Below, piece by piece: positions 57,649 through 64,000 of a DNA stretch of 64,000 nucleotides. Each line of letters begins with the position of its first letter. Within the stretch, counting starts at the first letter, position 1. Under the pieces are notes generated by a model, which saw only the letters and a program-made list of their open reading frames with translations, did not search any database and was not told where the DNA came from. A program made the position numbers and the translations under genes. The stretch comes from Erysipelotrichaceae bacterium. GTDB lineage: Bacteria > Bacillota_I > Bacilli_A > Erysipelotrichales > Erysipelotrichaceae. The stretch covers positions 103,445 through 167,444 of the forward strand of contig JAFRKI010000016.1 of NCBI GenBank assembly GCA_017431825.1, written 5' to 3'.

Positions 57649-58301
57649 AGAGACTGGAAATACTGATTGGCAAAGACAAGCTGAGACTTCTTAAAAAGAA
57701 GAAGGTTTTGATATGCGGAGTAGGCGGTGTCGGTTCCTTCGTCGCGGAAGCCCTGGCCCGCAGCGGTATCGGTCATCTGACGATCATCGACCATGACGTC
57801 ATCGATCCTTCCAATCTCAACAGACAGCTGATGACCGATAAGGATAACATCGGCAAAGTTAAAGTCGAGGTCCTCAAGGAAAGACTGGAAGGGATCTCTA
57901 ACTGCAGGGTCGAAGCCGTCAGGACTTTTATCGATGACGATTTCAGACTCAGGAAATACGACTACGTCGTCGACTGCATCGATTCCCTGCATTCCAAATT
58001 CGCCCTGGTGAAGAAGTGCCATGAGAAGGGCATCCCCTGTCTTTCATCTCTAGGCACAGCCAAGCGCATAAAGATCGAGAACATCAAAAGAACGACGCTC
58101 GATAAGACACGGAACGATCCGTTGGCCAAGGCCTTCAGGAATCTCGTCAAAAAGGAAAAGTACCGTCATAAGATCGACGTGGTATATGTGGACTCGCCGG
58201 CGATCAGAAGCGAAAAGCTCGGTTCTTCCATCTTCGTGGTGGGAAGCGCCGGACTCTTCATAGCCGGCGAAGTATTCAGAGATCTGTTAAAGGAGGACTG
58301 A
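57633..58301 (+). CDS. tcdA: tRNA threonylcarbamoyladenosine dehydratase (TcdA/CsdL-like)
   Basis: 222 residues. E1-like Rossmann fold with VLICGVGGVGSFVAEALARSGIG (about 25-47), IDHDVIDPSNLNRQ with the ATP-binding residues, and DCIDSLHSKFALV. These features and the size match TcdA, which cyclises t6A37 in tRNA. The conserved catalytic Cys is in GIPCLSSLGTAKR. Shorter than the E. coli enzyme (268). The start overlaps miaA. A different E1-like activity (ThiF/MoeB) is less likely because no partner sulfur-carrier gene is near. Confidence 0.88.
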   Translation: MDKYLERLEILIGKDKLRLLKKKKVLICGVGGVGSFVAEALARSGIGHLTIIDHDVIDPSNLNRQLMTDKDNIGKVKVEVLKERLEGISNCRVEAVRTFIDDDFRLRKYDYVVDCIDSLHSKFALVKKCHEKGIPCLSSLGTAKRIKIENIKRTTLDKTRNDPLAKAFRNLVKKEKYRHKIDVVYVDSPAIRSEKLGSSIFVVGSAGLFIAGEVFRDLLKED

Positions 58302-58302
58302 C

Positions 58303-58920
58303 ATGAAGATCACCATCAACAAGCACAGCAGTATCAGGATCGAAAGCGACAAGGTCATTTACTTCGATCCTTATCTCATCGATGATGAAAGGCATGATGC
58401 CGACATCATCTTCATCACCCATGAGCACTTCGACCACTTCTCCATCGAAGACATAAAGAAAGTTGAAAAGGAAGACACGGTCTTCGTGATACCTGACAAC
58501 ATGTATAACCTTCTGGGAGGAGAAAATGTCGTGGTACTCAATCCCAACGAGAAAACGGAAGTCGAAGGCTATGAAGTCCTTACCATACCTTCCTACAATG
58601 TGGGCAGGCCTTTCCATCCGAAGGATAAGGGCAATCTTGCCTACATCGTCACCATCGAAGGCAAGCGGGTCTTTGTGGCCGGCGATACCGACATGAACGA
58701 AGACAACTCTCATATCAGAGCCGACATAGTCCTGGTACCGGTAGGCGGTCACTATACGATGGACTATAAGGAAGCCGCAAAGCTCGTCAATGAGATAAAG
58801 CCGGAGCTGGCCATTCCTACCCATTACGGCAGCAATGACATCGGCGACATTAAAGACGGCGAAAGGTTCAGGGAACTGGTCGATAAGGACATCAAAGTGG
58901 AAATACTGATAAAGGAGTAA
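58303..58920 (+). CDS. MBL-fold metallohydrolase (UlaG-like)
   Basis: 205 residues. The metal motif HxHxDH is THEHFDHF near residue 46, with further ligands in FVAGDTDMN and PTHYG. The IYFDPYL opening is typical of the UlaG/RomA-like branch, Zn- or Mn-dependent phosphoesterases or lactonases. It follows tcdA after 1 nt and precedes the peptidase after 2 nt, so it is in their operon. Substrate unknown. Confidence 0.9.
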   Translation: MKITINKHSSIRIESDKVIYFDPYLIDDERHDADIIFITHEHFDHFSIEDIKKVEKEDTVFVIPDNMYNLLGGENVVVLNPNEKTEVEGYEVLTIPSYNVGRPFHPKDKGNLAYIVTIEGKRVFVAGDTDMNEDNSHIRADIVLVPVGGHYTMDYKEAAKLVNEIKPELAIPTHYGSNDIGDIKDGERFRELVDKDIKVEILIKE

Positions 58921-58922
58921 AC

Positions 58923-60617
58923 ATGAAATTCAGTGAATTCAAGTATGAAAGAATAGACTTCGAGGATATCAGAAGAGAATATCCCGCATTGTTACGGAAA
59001 CTGGAAGAGTGCGATGATCCGGTATCTTTCCGCAAGATCTTTGACGACATCAATAAGTACCGGGCCCACATCTATACGATGCATACCCTGGCTTCGGTCA
59101 GACATACCATCGATACTTCGGATAAGTTCTATGATGAGGAGAACGAATACTGGGACGATACCTCGCCGCTGATCCAGGAATATGAAACGCAGTTCTTCAG
59201 GATCTGCATCGACTGTCCTTTCAGGGACAGACTGGAGATCCCGGAGACTTTCTTCATGCTGGGAGAGAATTCCCTGAAGGCTTTCTCACCGAAGATCATC
59301 GAAGACCTCCAGGAAGAGAACAGACTGACTACCGAATACGGCAAGCTCAAGGCTTCCGCAAAAATAGAATTCAAAGGCGAGATCTACAACCTCGCATCCA
59401 TCGGACCTTTACTCAATGACAGTGACCGCCAGACCCGTAAGGAAGCTGCGCAGGCCGTTACGAAGTTCTATGAAGACAACGAAGAAAAGTTCGATGAGAT
59501 CTATGACAAGCTCGTCAAGGTAAGAGACAGGATGGCAAAGAAGCTCGGTTACAGGACCTTTACCGAACTGGGCTATATCCGCATGAACCGTTTCGACTAT
59601 GACGAAGAGATGGTCGCCAATTACCGTAAGCAGGTACGGGAAGATATCGTGCCGATAGTTTCGAAGATACACAAAGCCCAGGCCAGACGTATCGGTCTTG
59701 ATAAGCTCGAATACTATGATATGGGTTATGAGTTCAGATCGGGCAACCCGAAACCTATAGGTGAGGAAAAGGTACTGGTCGATGCCGCACTCAAGATGTA
59801 TACCGAGATGTCACCGGAGACCGGCGAATATTTTAAAATGATGGCCGAGAACGAACTATTCGATCTGACCACCAAGCCTAACAAGGAAATGGGCGGCTAC
59901 TGTACCGAGATCTTAGATTATAAGGTGCCGTTCATCTTCTCCAACTTCAACGGTGATGAAGGAGATGTCAACGTATTGACTCATGAAGCCGGACACGGCT
60001 TGCAGTGCTATCTTTCCTTAAAGGAAATAAGCATTCCTGATATTGCTTTCCCGACACTGGAGACCTGTGAGATCCATTCGATGTCGATGGAATTCTTCGC
60101 CTTCCCTTGGCTCGATCTTTTCTTCGGCAAGGATACGGCCAAGTACAAGCTGCTGCAGTTATCCGGAACATTGAAGTTCCTGCCTTACGGCTGCCTCGTG
60201 GATCACTTCCAGCATGAAGTATACAATCATCCGGAAATGACACCGGAAGAAAGAAAACAGTGCTGGCGTGCTCTTGAAAAGCAGTACAACCCGGACACCG
60301 ATTACAGAGATTTCCCTCTCCTGGAAAGAGGCGGCTTCTTCTACCGTCAGGGACACATCTTCCAGAGTCCTTTCTACTACATCGATTACACGCTGGCGCA
60401 GGTCTGTGCCCTGCAGTTCTACAAGCGGATGCTGGATGAGGATCCGAAAGCCTTTGAAGATTACCTGAAGATCTGTCGGATAGGCGGACAATACAGTTTC
60501 CTCAAGGTGGTGGAAATGGCCGGACTGACATCTCCTTTCAGGGACGGCTGTCTTAAGGGCGTAGCCGCTACGATGGACAAAGAGCTAGACAGGATGAATG
60601 AGCTCAGTTACGATTGA
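58923..60617 (+). CDS. M3-family oligoendopeptidase
   Basis: 564 residues without signal peptide. The zinc motif is LTHEAGHGLQ (HExxH, about residue 354) with the downstream ETCEIHSMSMEFF Glu, as in PepF/M3B peptidases. N-terminal helical domain (FEDIRREYPALLRKLEECDDPVSF) closes over the active-site cleft and limits substrates to short peptides. It ends the miaA-tcdA-MBL operon. Likely intracellular peptide recycling. Confidence 0.93.
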   Translation: MKFSEFKYERIDFEDIRREYPALLRKLEECDDPVSFRKIFDDINKYRAHIYTMHTLASVRHTIDTSDKFYDEENEYWDDTSPLIQEYETQFFRICIDCPFRDRLEIPETFFMLGENSLKAFSPKIIEDLQEENRLTTEYGKLKASAKIEFKGEIYNLASIGPLLNDSDRQTRKEAAQAVTKFYEDNEEKFDEIYDKLVKVRDRMAKKLGYRTFTELGYIRMNRFDYDEEMVANYRKQVREDIVPIVSKIHKAQARRIGLDKLEYYDMGYEFRSGNPKPIGEEKVLVDAALKMYTEMSPETGEYFKMMAENELFDLTTKPNKEMGGYCTEILDYKVPFIFSNFNGDEGDVNVLTHEAGHGLQCYLSLKEISIPDIAFPTLETCEIHSMSMEFFAFPWLDLFFGKDTAKYKLLQLSGTLKFLPYGCLVDHFQHEVYNHPEMTPEERKQCWRALEKQYNPDTDYRDFPLLERGGFFYRQGHIFQSPFYYIDYTLAQVCALQFYKRMLDEDPKAFEDYLKICRIGGQYSFLKVVEMAGLTSPFRDGCLKGVAATMDKELDRMNELSYD

Positions 60618-60620
60618 TAT

Positions 60621-60650
60621 TTGCAAATTTTCCGAAAGTGATAATATATT
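60621..60650 (+). promoter_or_regulatory. Promoter of the Bax-inhibitor-1 gene
   Basis: TTGCAA (60621-60626), 18-bp spacer, TATATT (60645-60650), 28 nt before the ATG with GAAAGGAG as ribosome binding site. Confidence 0.6.
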
Positions 60651-60677
60651 ACTTGGAAAAGAAAGGAGTTCATAGAT

Positions 60678-61391
60678 ATGAGTGAATACAACAACGAAGT
60701 ATACCAGAGTCAGAATCAGCTGACATTCAACGAATACATGTCAAAGGTCTTTACGATCCTGGGCATCGGCCTGGCCATCACTACAGCCTCCGCCCTGATC
60801 TTCTCTTTGACTTATATGAACATCTACTATGCCTTAGGCAACGCCTTCTTCGGATTAGTTATCGGCCTGGCCATTGCGGAACTGGTGGTAGCCATCGTCT
60901 TCTCGGCCAGACTTAACAAGCTTTCCAAAAAGACCTGCTGGTGCCTGTACATCGCCTATTCGGTACTTACCGGCTTCTCGCTTTCAGGCATCCTGATCAC
61001 CTATACGGCATCTTCCGTATGGATCTGCTTTGCGATCACCACGGTCATGTTCATAAGCATGGCGATGATCGGACACAACACCAAGGTCGATCTGACCAGG
61101 TTCTCCGGCTACATCGCACCGGCTCTGATCGCCCTGATCATTGCGACACTGCTCAATGTCTTCCTTTTCAGAGGAGCCTTCATGCAGTGGGTGATAACCT
61201 ATGTCGGAATACTGCTGTTCCTGTTCCTGATCGCCTATGATATGCAGATGCTCAGGAACTACTACAGTTCAAGCTTCACCGATGATGAGATGGCTGACAA
61301 GCTGATGATCATGGCGGCCTTCCAGCTCTATCTGGATTTCATCAACCTGTTCATCAGGATCATCCAGATCTTCGGTAAGAGAAGAGACTAA
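60678..61391 (+). CDS. Bax inhibitor-1 / YccA family membrane protein
   Basis: 237 residues with about seven membrane helices. The N-terminal FNEYMSKVFTILGIGLAITTASALIF, the middle SARLNKLSKKTCWCLYIAYSVLTGFSLSGIL, and the conserved final region YDMQMLR with FQLYLDFINLFIRIIQIFGKRRD match the bacterial BI-1/YccA family, including the acidic residues of the pH-sensing Ca2+ leak pore (Asp pair). Function in bacteria: calcium leak or FtsH modulation. Followed by a terminator. Confidence 0.92.
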   Translation: MSEYNNEVYQSQNQLTFNEYMSKVFTILGIGLAITTASALIFSLTYMNIYYALGNAFFGLVIGLAIAELVVAIVFSARLNKLSKKTCWCLYIAYSVLTGFSLSGILITYTASSVWICFAITTVMFISMAMIGHNTKVDLTRFSGYIAPALIALIIATLLNVFLFRGAFMQWVITYVGILLFLFLIAYDMQMLRNYYSSSFTDDEMADKLMIMAAFQLYLDFINLFIRIIQIFGKRRD

Positions 61392-61393
61392 AG

Positions 61394-61420
61394 AGTATGC
61401 CAAAACGGCATACTTTTTTT
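61394..61420 (+). terminator. Intrinsic terminator of the Bax-inhibitor-1 gene
   Basis: Stem AGTATGCC / GGCATACT, loop AAAAC, seven T. The last T is also the first base of the next -10. Confidence 0.9.
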
Positions 61421-61434
61421 ATAATTGAATTATG
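61420..61434 (+). promoter_or_regulatory. Candidate leaderless start: TATAAT-N6-ATG
   Basis: TATAAT (61420-61425), six bases, ATG at 61432. The terminator just before makes a new start necessary and there is no Shine-Dalgarno. Confidence 0.62.
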
Positions 61435-61965
61435 CTGAACCTCAATCTGTTCGTAACAGCCAAAGCCCGGGAAGACGTCATGAAGTATGAACCGAAAGTT
61501 GCCCTGGGGCATGTCGGCACGCATATCGATTTAAAAGGCAAGGACTTCAAAGACACTGACCTGAAAGGCGTCATCATCAGATGTCAGGAAAACGGCGTGA
61601 TCGAAGATGCCGACTTAAGCATGGTCAAGGAAGGCAGTTTCGTAATGCTCAATACGATGCACAGCAGACGCATCGAATACGGCCGCAAGGAATACTTCAG
61701 CGGTTACGCTACCTTAAGCGATGCGCTGATCGAAAAGCTGATCGCCAGGAAAGTCGCTCTCATCGGGATCGACGGACCGGGCATAAAAAGCGGCAAGGAA
61801 CATCCGCTTACGGACCAGTATCTGGCGGATAAGGGCATCTTCGTGATAGAGAATCTCTGTTACCTTTTTCTATTGAAGGAAGGCACGGAATACGACATAT
61901 CCGTCAAGGCTCTGGACAGCGTCAATGACGGCATGCCGGTAGAAGTCATCGTTCATAATTACTGA
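61432..61965 (+). CDS. Cyclase-family protein (kynurenine formamidase-like metal hydrolase)
   Basis: 177 residues. The motif HVGTHIDLKG (HxGTHxD) is the metal-binding signature of the cyclase family (PF04199), followed by ADLSMVKEGSFVMLNT, LIARKVALIGIDGPGI and an ending with a PVEVIV strand. It is shorter than typical members (200-260), lacking some N-terminal sequence, but the frame has no earlier start. The next gene follows 1 nt later. The substrate is not predictable. Confidence 0.85.
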   Translation: MLNLNLFVTAKAREDVMKYEPKVALGHVGTHIDLKGKDFKDTDLKGVIIRCQENGVIEDADLSMVKEGSFVMLNTMHSRRIEYGRKEYFSGYATLSDALIEKLIARKVALIGIDGPGIKSGKEHPLTDQYLADKGIFVIENLCYLFLLKEGTEYDISVKALDSVNDGMPVEVIVHNY

Positions 61966-61966
61966 T

Positions 61967-62530
61967 ATGTTCAATGAAGATCTAAGCGGTCAAAGAGGAA
62001 AAAGGATCTTTGACTTCCCCAGCGAATACACCGTCATCGATACGGAGACTACCGGTCTTTCGCCTTTTTACTGCGAGATAATCGAGCTATCGGCCATTAA
62101 GGTAAGAGACGACAGGATAGTCGATACCTATTCGCGGCTGGTCAATCCCGGCTGTGACGTCGGCTGTTTCATCACAAATCTTACAGGCATCAGTAATGAC
62201 ATGCTCAAATGCGAACAGTCCATCGAAGAAGTGCTTCCGTCCTTTCTGGAATTCGTGGGTGATGATAAGATACTGGGACACAACGTCACCTTCGATATCA
62301 ACTTCATCAACTACGATACCTGCAAGTACTACGGCATGATCTTCGATAACGATTATTTCGATACGATGTGGATAAGCCGCAGGATCTGGAAGGAAGAGAG
62401 ACATCACCGCTTGAGAGATCTGATCGAAAGATGCCATCTTGAAGGGCTGCAGGAACACAGAGGTCTAAGCGACTGCATGTATACTTATGAGGCTTACTTA
62501 TATATGAAGAAGCTCATCGAATCAAAGTGA
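61967..62530 (+). CDS. DEDDh 3'-5' exonuclease (DnaQ-like)
   Basis: 187 residues. Exo motifs: VIDTETTGLSPF (Exo I, Asp and Glu), GHNVTFDINFI (Exo II, Asp) and HRGLSDCMYTYEAY (Exo III, His and Asp). Single-domain DnaQ-like exonuclease, such as a proofreading subunit or an RNase T/oligoribonuclease-like enzyme. It lies between a cyclase-family hydrolase and a nucleoside hydrolase, which suggests nucleic acid or nucleoside turnover. The stop overlaps the region just before the next start. Confidence 0.92.
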   Translation: MFNEDLSGQRGKRIFDFPSEYTVIDTETTGLSPFYCEIIELSAIKVRDDRIVDTYSRLVNPGCDVGCFITNLTGISNDMLKCEQSIEEVLPSFLEFVGDDKILGHNVTFDINFINYDTCKYYGMIFDNDYFDTMWISRRIWKEERHHRLRDLIERCHLEGLQEHRGLSDCMYTYEAYLYMKKLIESK

Positions 62531-62538
62531 GGTGCGAT

Positions 62539-63573
62539 ATGGAAAAGGAAAAGATAATACTGGACGTCGATACGGGATCGGATGATGCAGTTGCCATCGT
62601 CTGTGCGCTGCTTTCGGATGAAGTTGATGTCTTAGGCATCACCACCGTTACCGGCAATGTGGAGATAAGGAATACTACCGACAATACCTTAAGGGTAGTC
62701 GAATGCTGTGATAAGCAGGATGAAGTGAAGGTCTACAGAGGCGCAGAACTGCCTCTGGCTTCTACTCTGGTCCCTTGGGGCATACAGGGAAAGACCTTGC
62801 CGAGAACCGAAAAGGAAAGCGACCAGAGTCTTAAGGTCCATCCCGATCATCTGCCTTTGCCGGAAACGAAGCTGAAGGAAGAAGATAAAAGGGCAGTGCC
62901 ATGGATGATAGAAACGCTCTTGTCGATGCCTGACAGATCAGTTACATTGGTTCCTGTAGGACCAGAGACTAACCTGGCTCTGGCCATCAGAAGCGACGAA
63001 AGGATCCTGAAGAAGATAAAAAGGGTCGTCATGATGGGCGGCAGTCACGATAAGTATGCGCCTACCCAGGGAGCGGAATTCAACGTCTGGGTGGATCCGG
63101 AAGCCTGTGAGATCGTCTTAAGCAGCGGGCTTGACGTGACGATGGTCTCTCTCGATGCGACTTCCACCGTTTCCTTAGGCGAAGAAGAAGCCAAAGCCAT
63201 AAGAAAGATCGGTACCGGACCGGCAATCCTGGTGGCCGACATGATAGACCAGAGACTTAACGCCTCATCAAAGACCATGAAAGGAAATGAAGGAGCTGTG
63301 GTAGGCGTTGCCCTGCATGACCCTTTGGCTGTCTGTGCCGTTACCCATCCGGAAGTACTGACGGACATCATCGATACCAGCTGCCACGTCGATCTGGGCA
63401 GAGGTTTTGCCTATGGTGAGACGGTACTGGGAAGAAACTATGAGGCCGTCTATGATGAAAACGGCGAAATTATGGACCTTCCTAAGAACGTTCACTATGC
63501 CCGTAAAGCCGATAAGGACCTCTTCTATAAGTGGATCTGCGGCATTCTGTTAAAGGGCAGGGAAAGACACTGA
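62539..63573 (+). CDS. Inosine-uridine-preferring nucleoside hydrolase
   Basis: 344 residues from ATG 62539 (the upstream GTG at 62527 overlaps the previous stop; GAGGTG is a plausible ribosome binding site). DVDTGSDDAVAIV, AEFNVWVDPEA and HDPLAV with the catalytic-type His are present, so this is a normal family member, unlike the RT-linked copy at 2288. It splits nucleosides into base and ribose. The preceding exonuclease could feed it via mononucleotides. Confidence 0.92.
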   Translation: MEKEKIILDVDTGSDDAVAIVCALLSDEVDVLGITTVTGNVEIRNTTDNTLRVVECCDKQDEVKVYRGAELPLASTLVPWGIQGKTLPRTEKESDQSLKVHPDHLPLPETKLKEEDKRAVPWMIETLLSMPDRSVTLVPVGPETNLALAIRSDERILKKIKRVVMMGGSHDKYAPTQGAEFNVWVDPEACEIVLSSGLDVTMVSLDATSTVSLGEEEAKAIRKIGTGPAILVADMIDQRLNASSKTMKGNEGAVVGVALHDPLAVCAVTHPEVLTDIIDTSCHVDLGRGFAYGETVLGRNYEAVYDENGEIMDLPKNVHYARKADKDLFYKWICGILLKGRERH

Positions 63574-63600
63574 TAAATATATGCTGATATCGTATTTTAC

Positions 63601-63624
63601 AGGGTAGAAAGACTGCCCTTTTAA
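63601..63624 (+). terminator. Intrinsic terminator after the nucleoside hydrolase
   Basis: Stem AGGGTAG / CTGCCCT (one G-T pair), loop AAAGA, four T. Confidence 0.65.
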
Positions 63625-63702
63625 TCTGGGTTTTTTGACTGTAGTTTTGACTCAGATAATAGGAAAATAATAGTGTACATTAGTGTAATATCCCGATTAA
63701 TA

Positions 63703-63730
63703 TTGCGTACTTTAGAGGATTTGGTAGAAT
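63703..63730 (+). promoter_or_regulatory. Possible promoter of the truncated surface protein gene
   Basis: TTGCGT (63703-63708), 16-bp spacer, TAGAAT (63725-63730). The region 63574-63809 also holds two TTGACT elements (63635, 63647) that may belong to other promoters; the choice is uncertain. Confidence 0.35.
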
Positions 63731-63745
63731 ATTATTGGGAAATAT

Positions 63746-63774
63746 CGCATATATAGATAATATATGCGGTTTTT
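63746..63774 (+). promoter_or_regulatory. Hairpin in the leader of the truncated surface protein gene
   Basis: Perfect 9-bp stem CGCATATAT / ATATATGCG with loop AGATA, followed by GTTTTTG. It lies between the putative promoter and the ribosome binding site (AAGGAGG at 63794-63800) and looks like an attenuator or an operator. Confidence 0.5.
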
Positions 63775-63809
63775 GCAGCGTATGAGTATTTGTAAGGAGG
63801 TACGCTATT

Positions 63810-64000
63810 ATGGAAAGATTAGTCAGAAAAGTATTATCGATTTTACTGTCAGTGCTGCTGCTGGTAAACACCCTGCCGCAGATGACGGTAAGGGCTGAAG
63901 ACGGTGAAATAACAGGCGATGAACCTGTTACCGAGACCACCGAAACTGACGATCAGGAAGGAGACGGTGACGACCCGGGCGGAACCTATGTGGTAGAGCC
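63810..64000 (+). CDS. N-terminus of a surface protein (truncated by window end)
   Basis: The first 63 codons of a gene that continues past the window. ATG 63810 follows AAGGAGG by 9 nt. The protein begins with MERLVRKVLSILLSVLLLVN, a signal peptide (cut likely after VRA), and then an acidic Thr/Glu/Asp/Gly-rich segment (ETTETDDQEGDGDDPGG). Signal peptide style and acidic N-terminal stretch are like those of the large surface protein at 4343-7135, so it may be another member of that adhesin class. Confidence 0.8.
   Translation, partial: MERLVRKVLSILLSVLLLVNTLPQMTVRAEDGEITGDEPVTETTETDDQEGDGDDPGGTYVVE

Overview
The window looks like a chromosomal stretch from a Gram-positive Bacillota of moderate GC, most like Erysipelotrichia. 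That placement is inference. It rests on Shine-Dalgarno sites of the AGGAGG type, a Met T-box leader, lipoprotein signal peptides, the Firmicutes gene orders mnmE-tatD / pth-mfd-rqcP-ftsB and tmk-holB-ricT-rsmI, and many short intrinsic terminators. Genes are tightly packed, often overlapping by 1-20 nt, and no IS element, prophage, CRISPR array or rRNA was seen.

Layout. 1-3.3 kb: end of an unknown gene, a small unknown protein, a stand-alone reverse transcriptase (RT) translationally coupled to a nucleoside hydrolase, with a 150-nt inverted-repeat-rich region in front. 3.3-9.5 kb: a zinc-ribbon/L7-L12-like protein, a large beta-helix surface protein, a helical small protein, an SGNH hydrolase, a rhomboid protease and a lipoprotein. 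9.5-15.9 kb: tRNA-Pro(CGG), an aldo/keto reductase, a membrane protein, a DUF4003-like protein, and a Met T-box driving metNIQ. 16-20 kb: a helical protein and a three-gene operon of XpaC-like protein, unknown protein and dual AAA protein. 20-33.4 kb: housekeeping (mnmE, tatD, pth, mfd, rqcP, ftsB-like, Nudix, queT, tmk, holB, ricT, rsmI). 33.4-37.4 kb: a Crp/Fnr-type regulator divergent from an orphan substrate-binding lipoprotein, then a TPM-domain protein with a zinc-ribbon membrane protein. 37.5-42.3 kb: murD, murI, a ferredoxin-fused aldo/keto reductase and pckA. 42.4-49.2 kb: two adjacent hybrid histidine kinases, the second fused to an amino-acid-permease-like domain, then a lipoprotein. 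49.2-55.4 kb: a purine-riboswitch-like leader in front of tenA plus a ThiXYZ-like ABC importer, three different tRNA-Ala genes, tRNA-Ile, a HIRAN protein and a WYL regulator. 55.4-64 kb: mntP, a secreted protein, miaA, tcdA, an MBL-fold hydrolase, an M3 peptidase, a Bax-inhibitor-1 protein, a cyclase-family protein, a DEDDh exonuclease, a second nucleoside hydrolase, and the start of another surface protein.

Most noteworthy: (1) a variant guanine-class riboswitch in front of an aminopyrimidine-salvage-type operon; (2) an RT / nucleoside hydrolase coupled pair; (3) a permease-histidine kinase-receiver fusion paired with a cytosolic hybrid kinase; (4) at least six genes whose ATG sits exactly six bases after a strong -10 hexamer with no Shine-Dalgarno, which suggests leaderless transcription; (5) a perfect Crp-type palindrome placed to activate one gene and repress its own regulator; (6) an AAA protein joining a degenerate ClpB-like module to an intact CbbX-like module. 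All functional calls come from reading motifs; no database search was possible.
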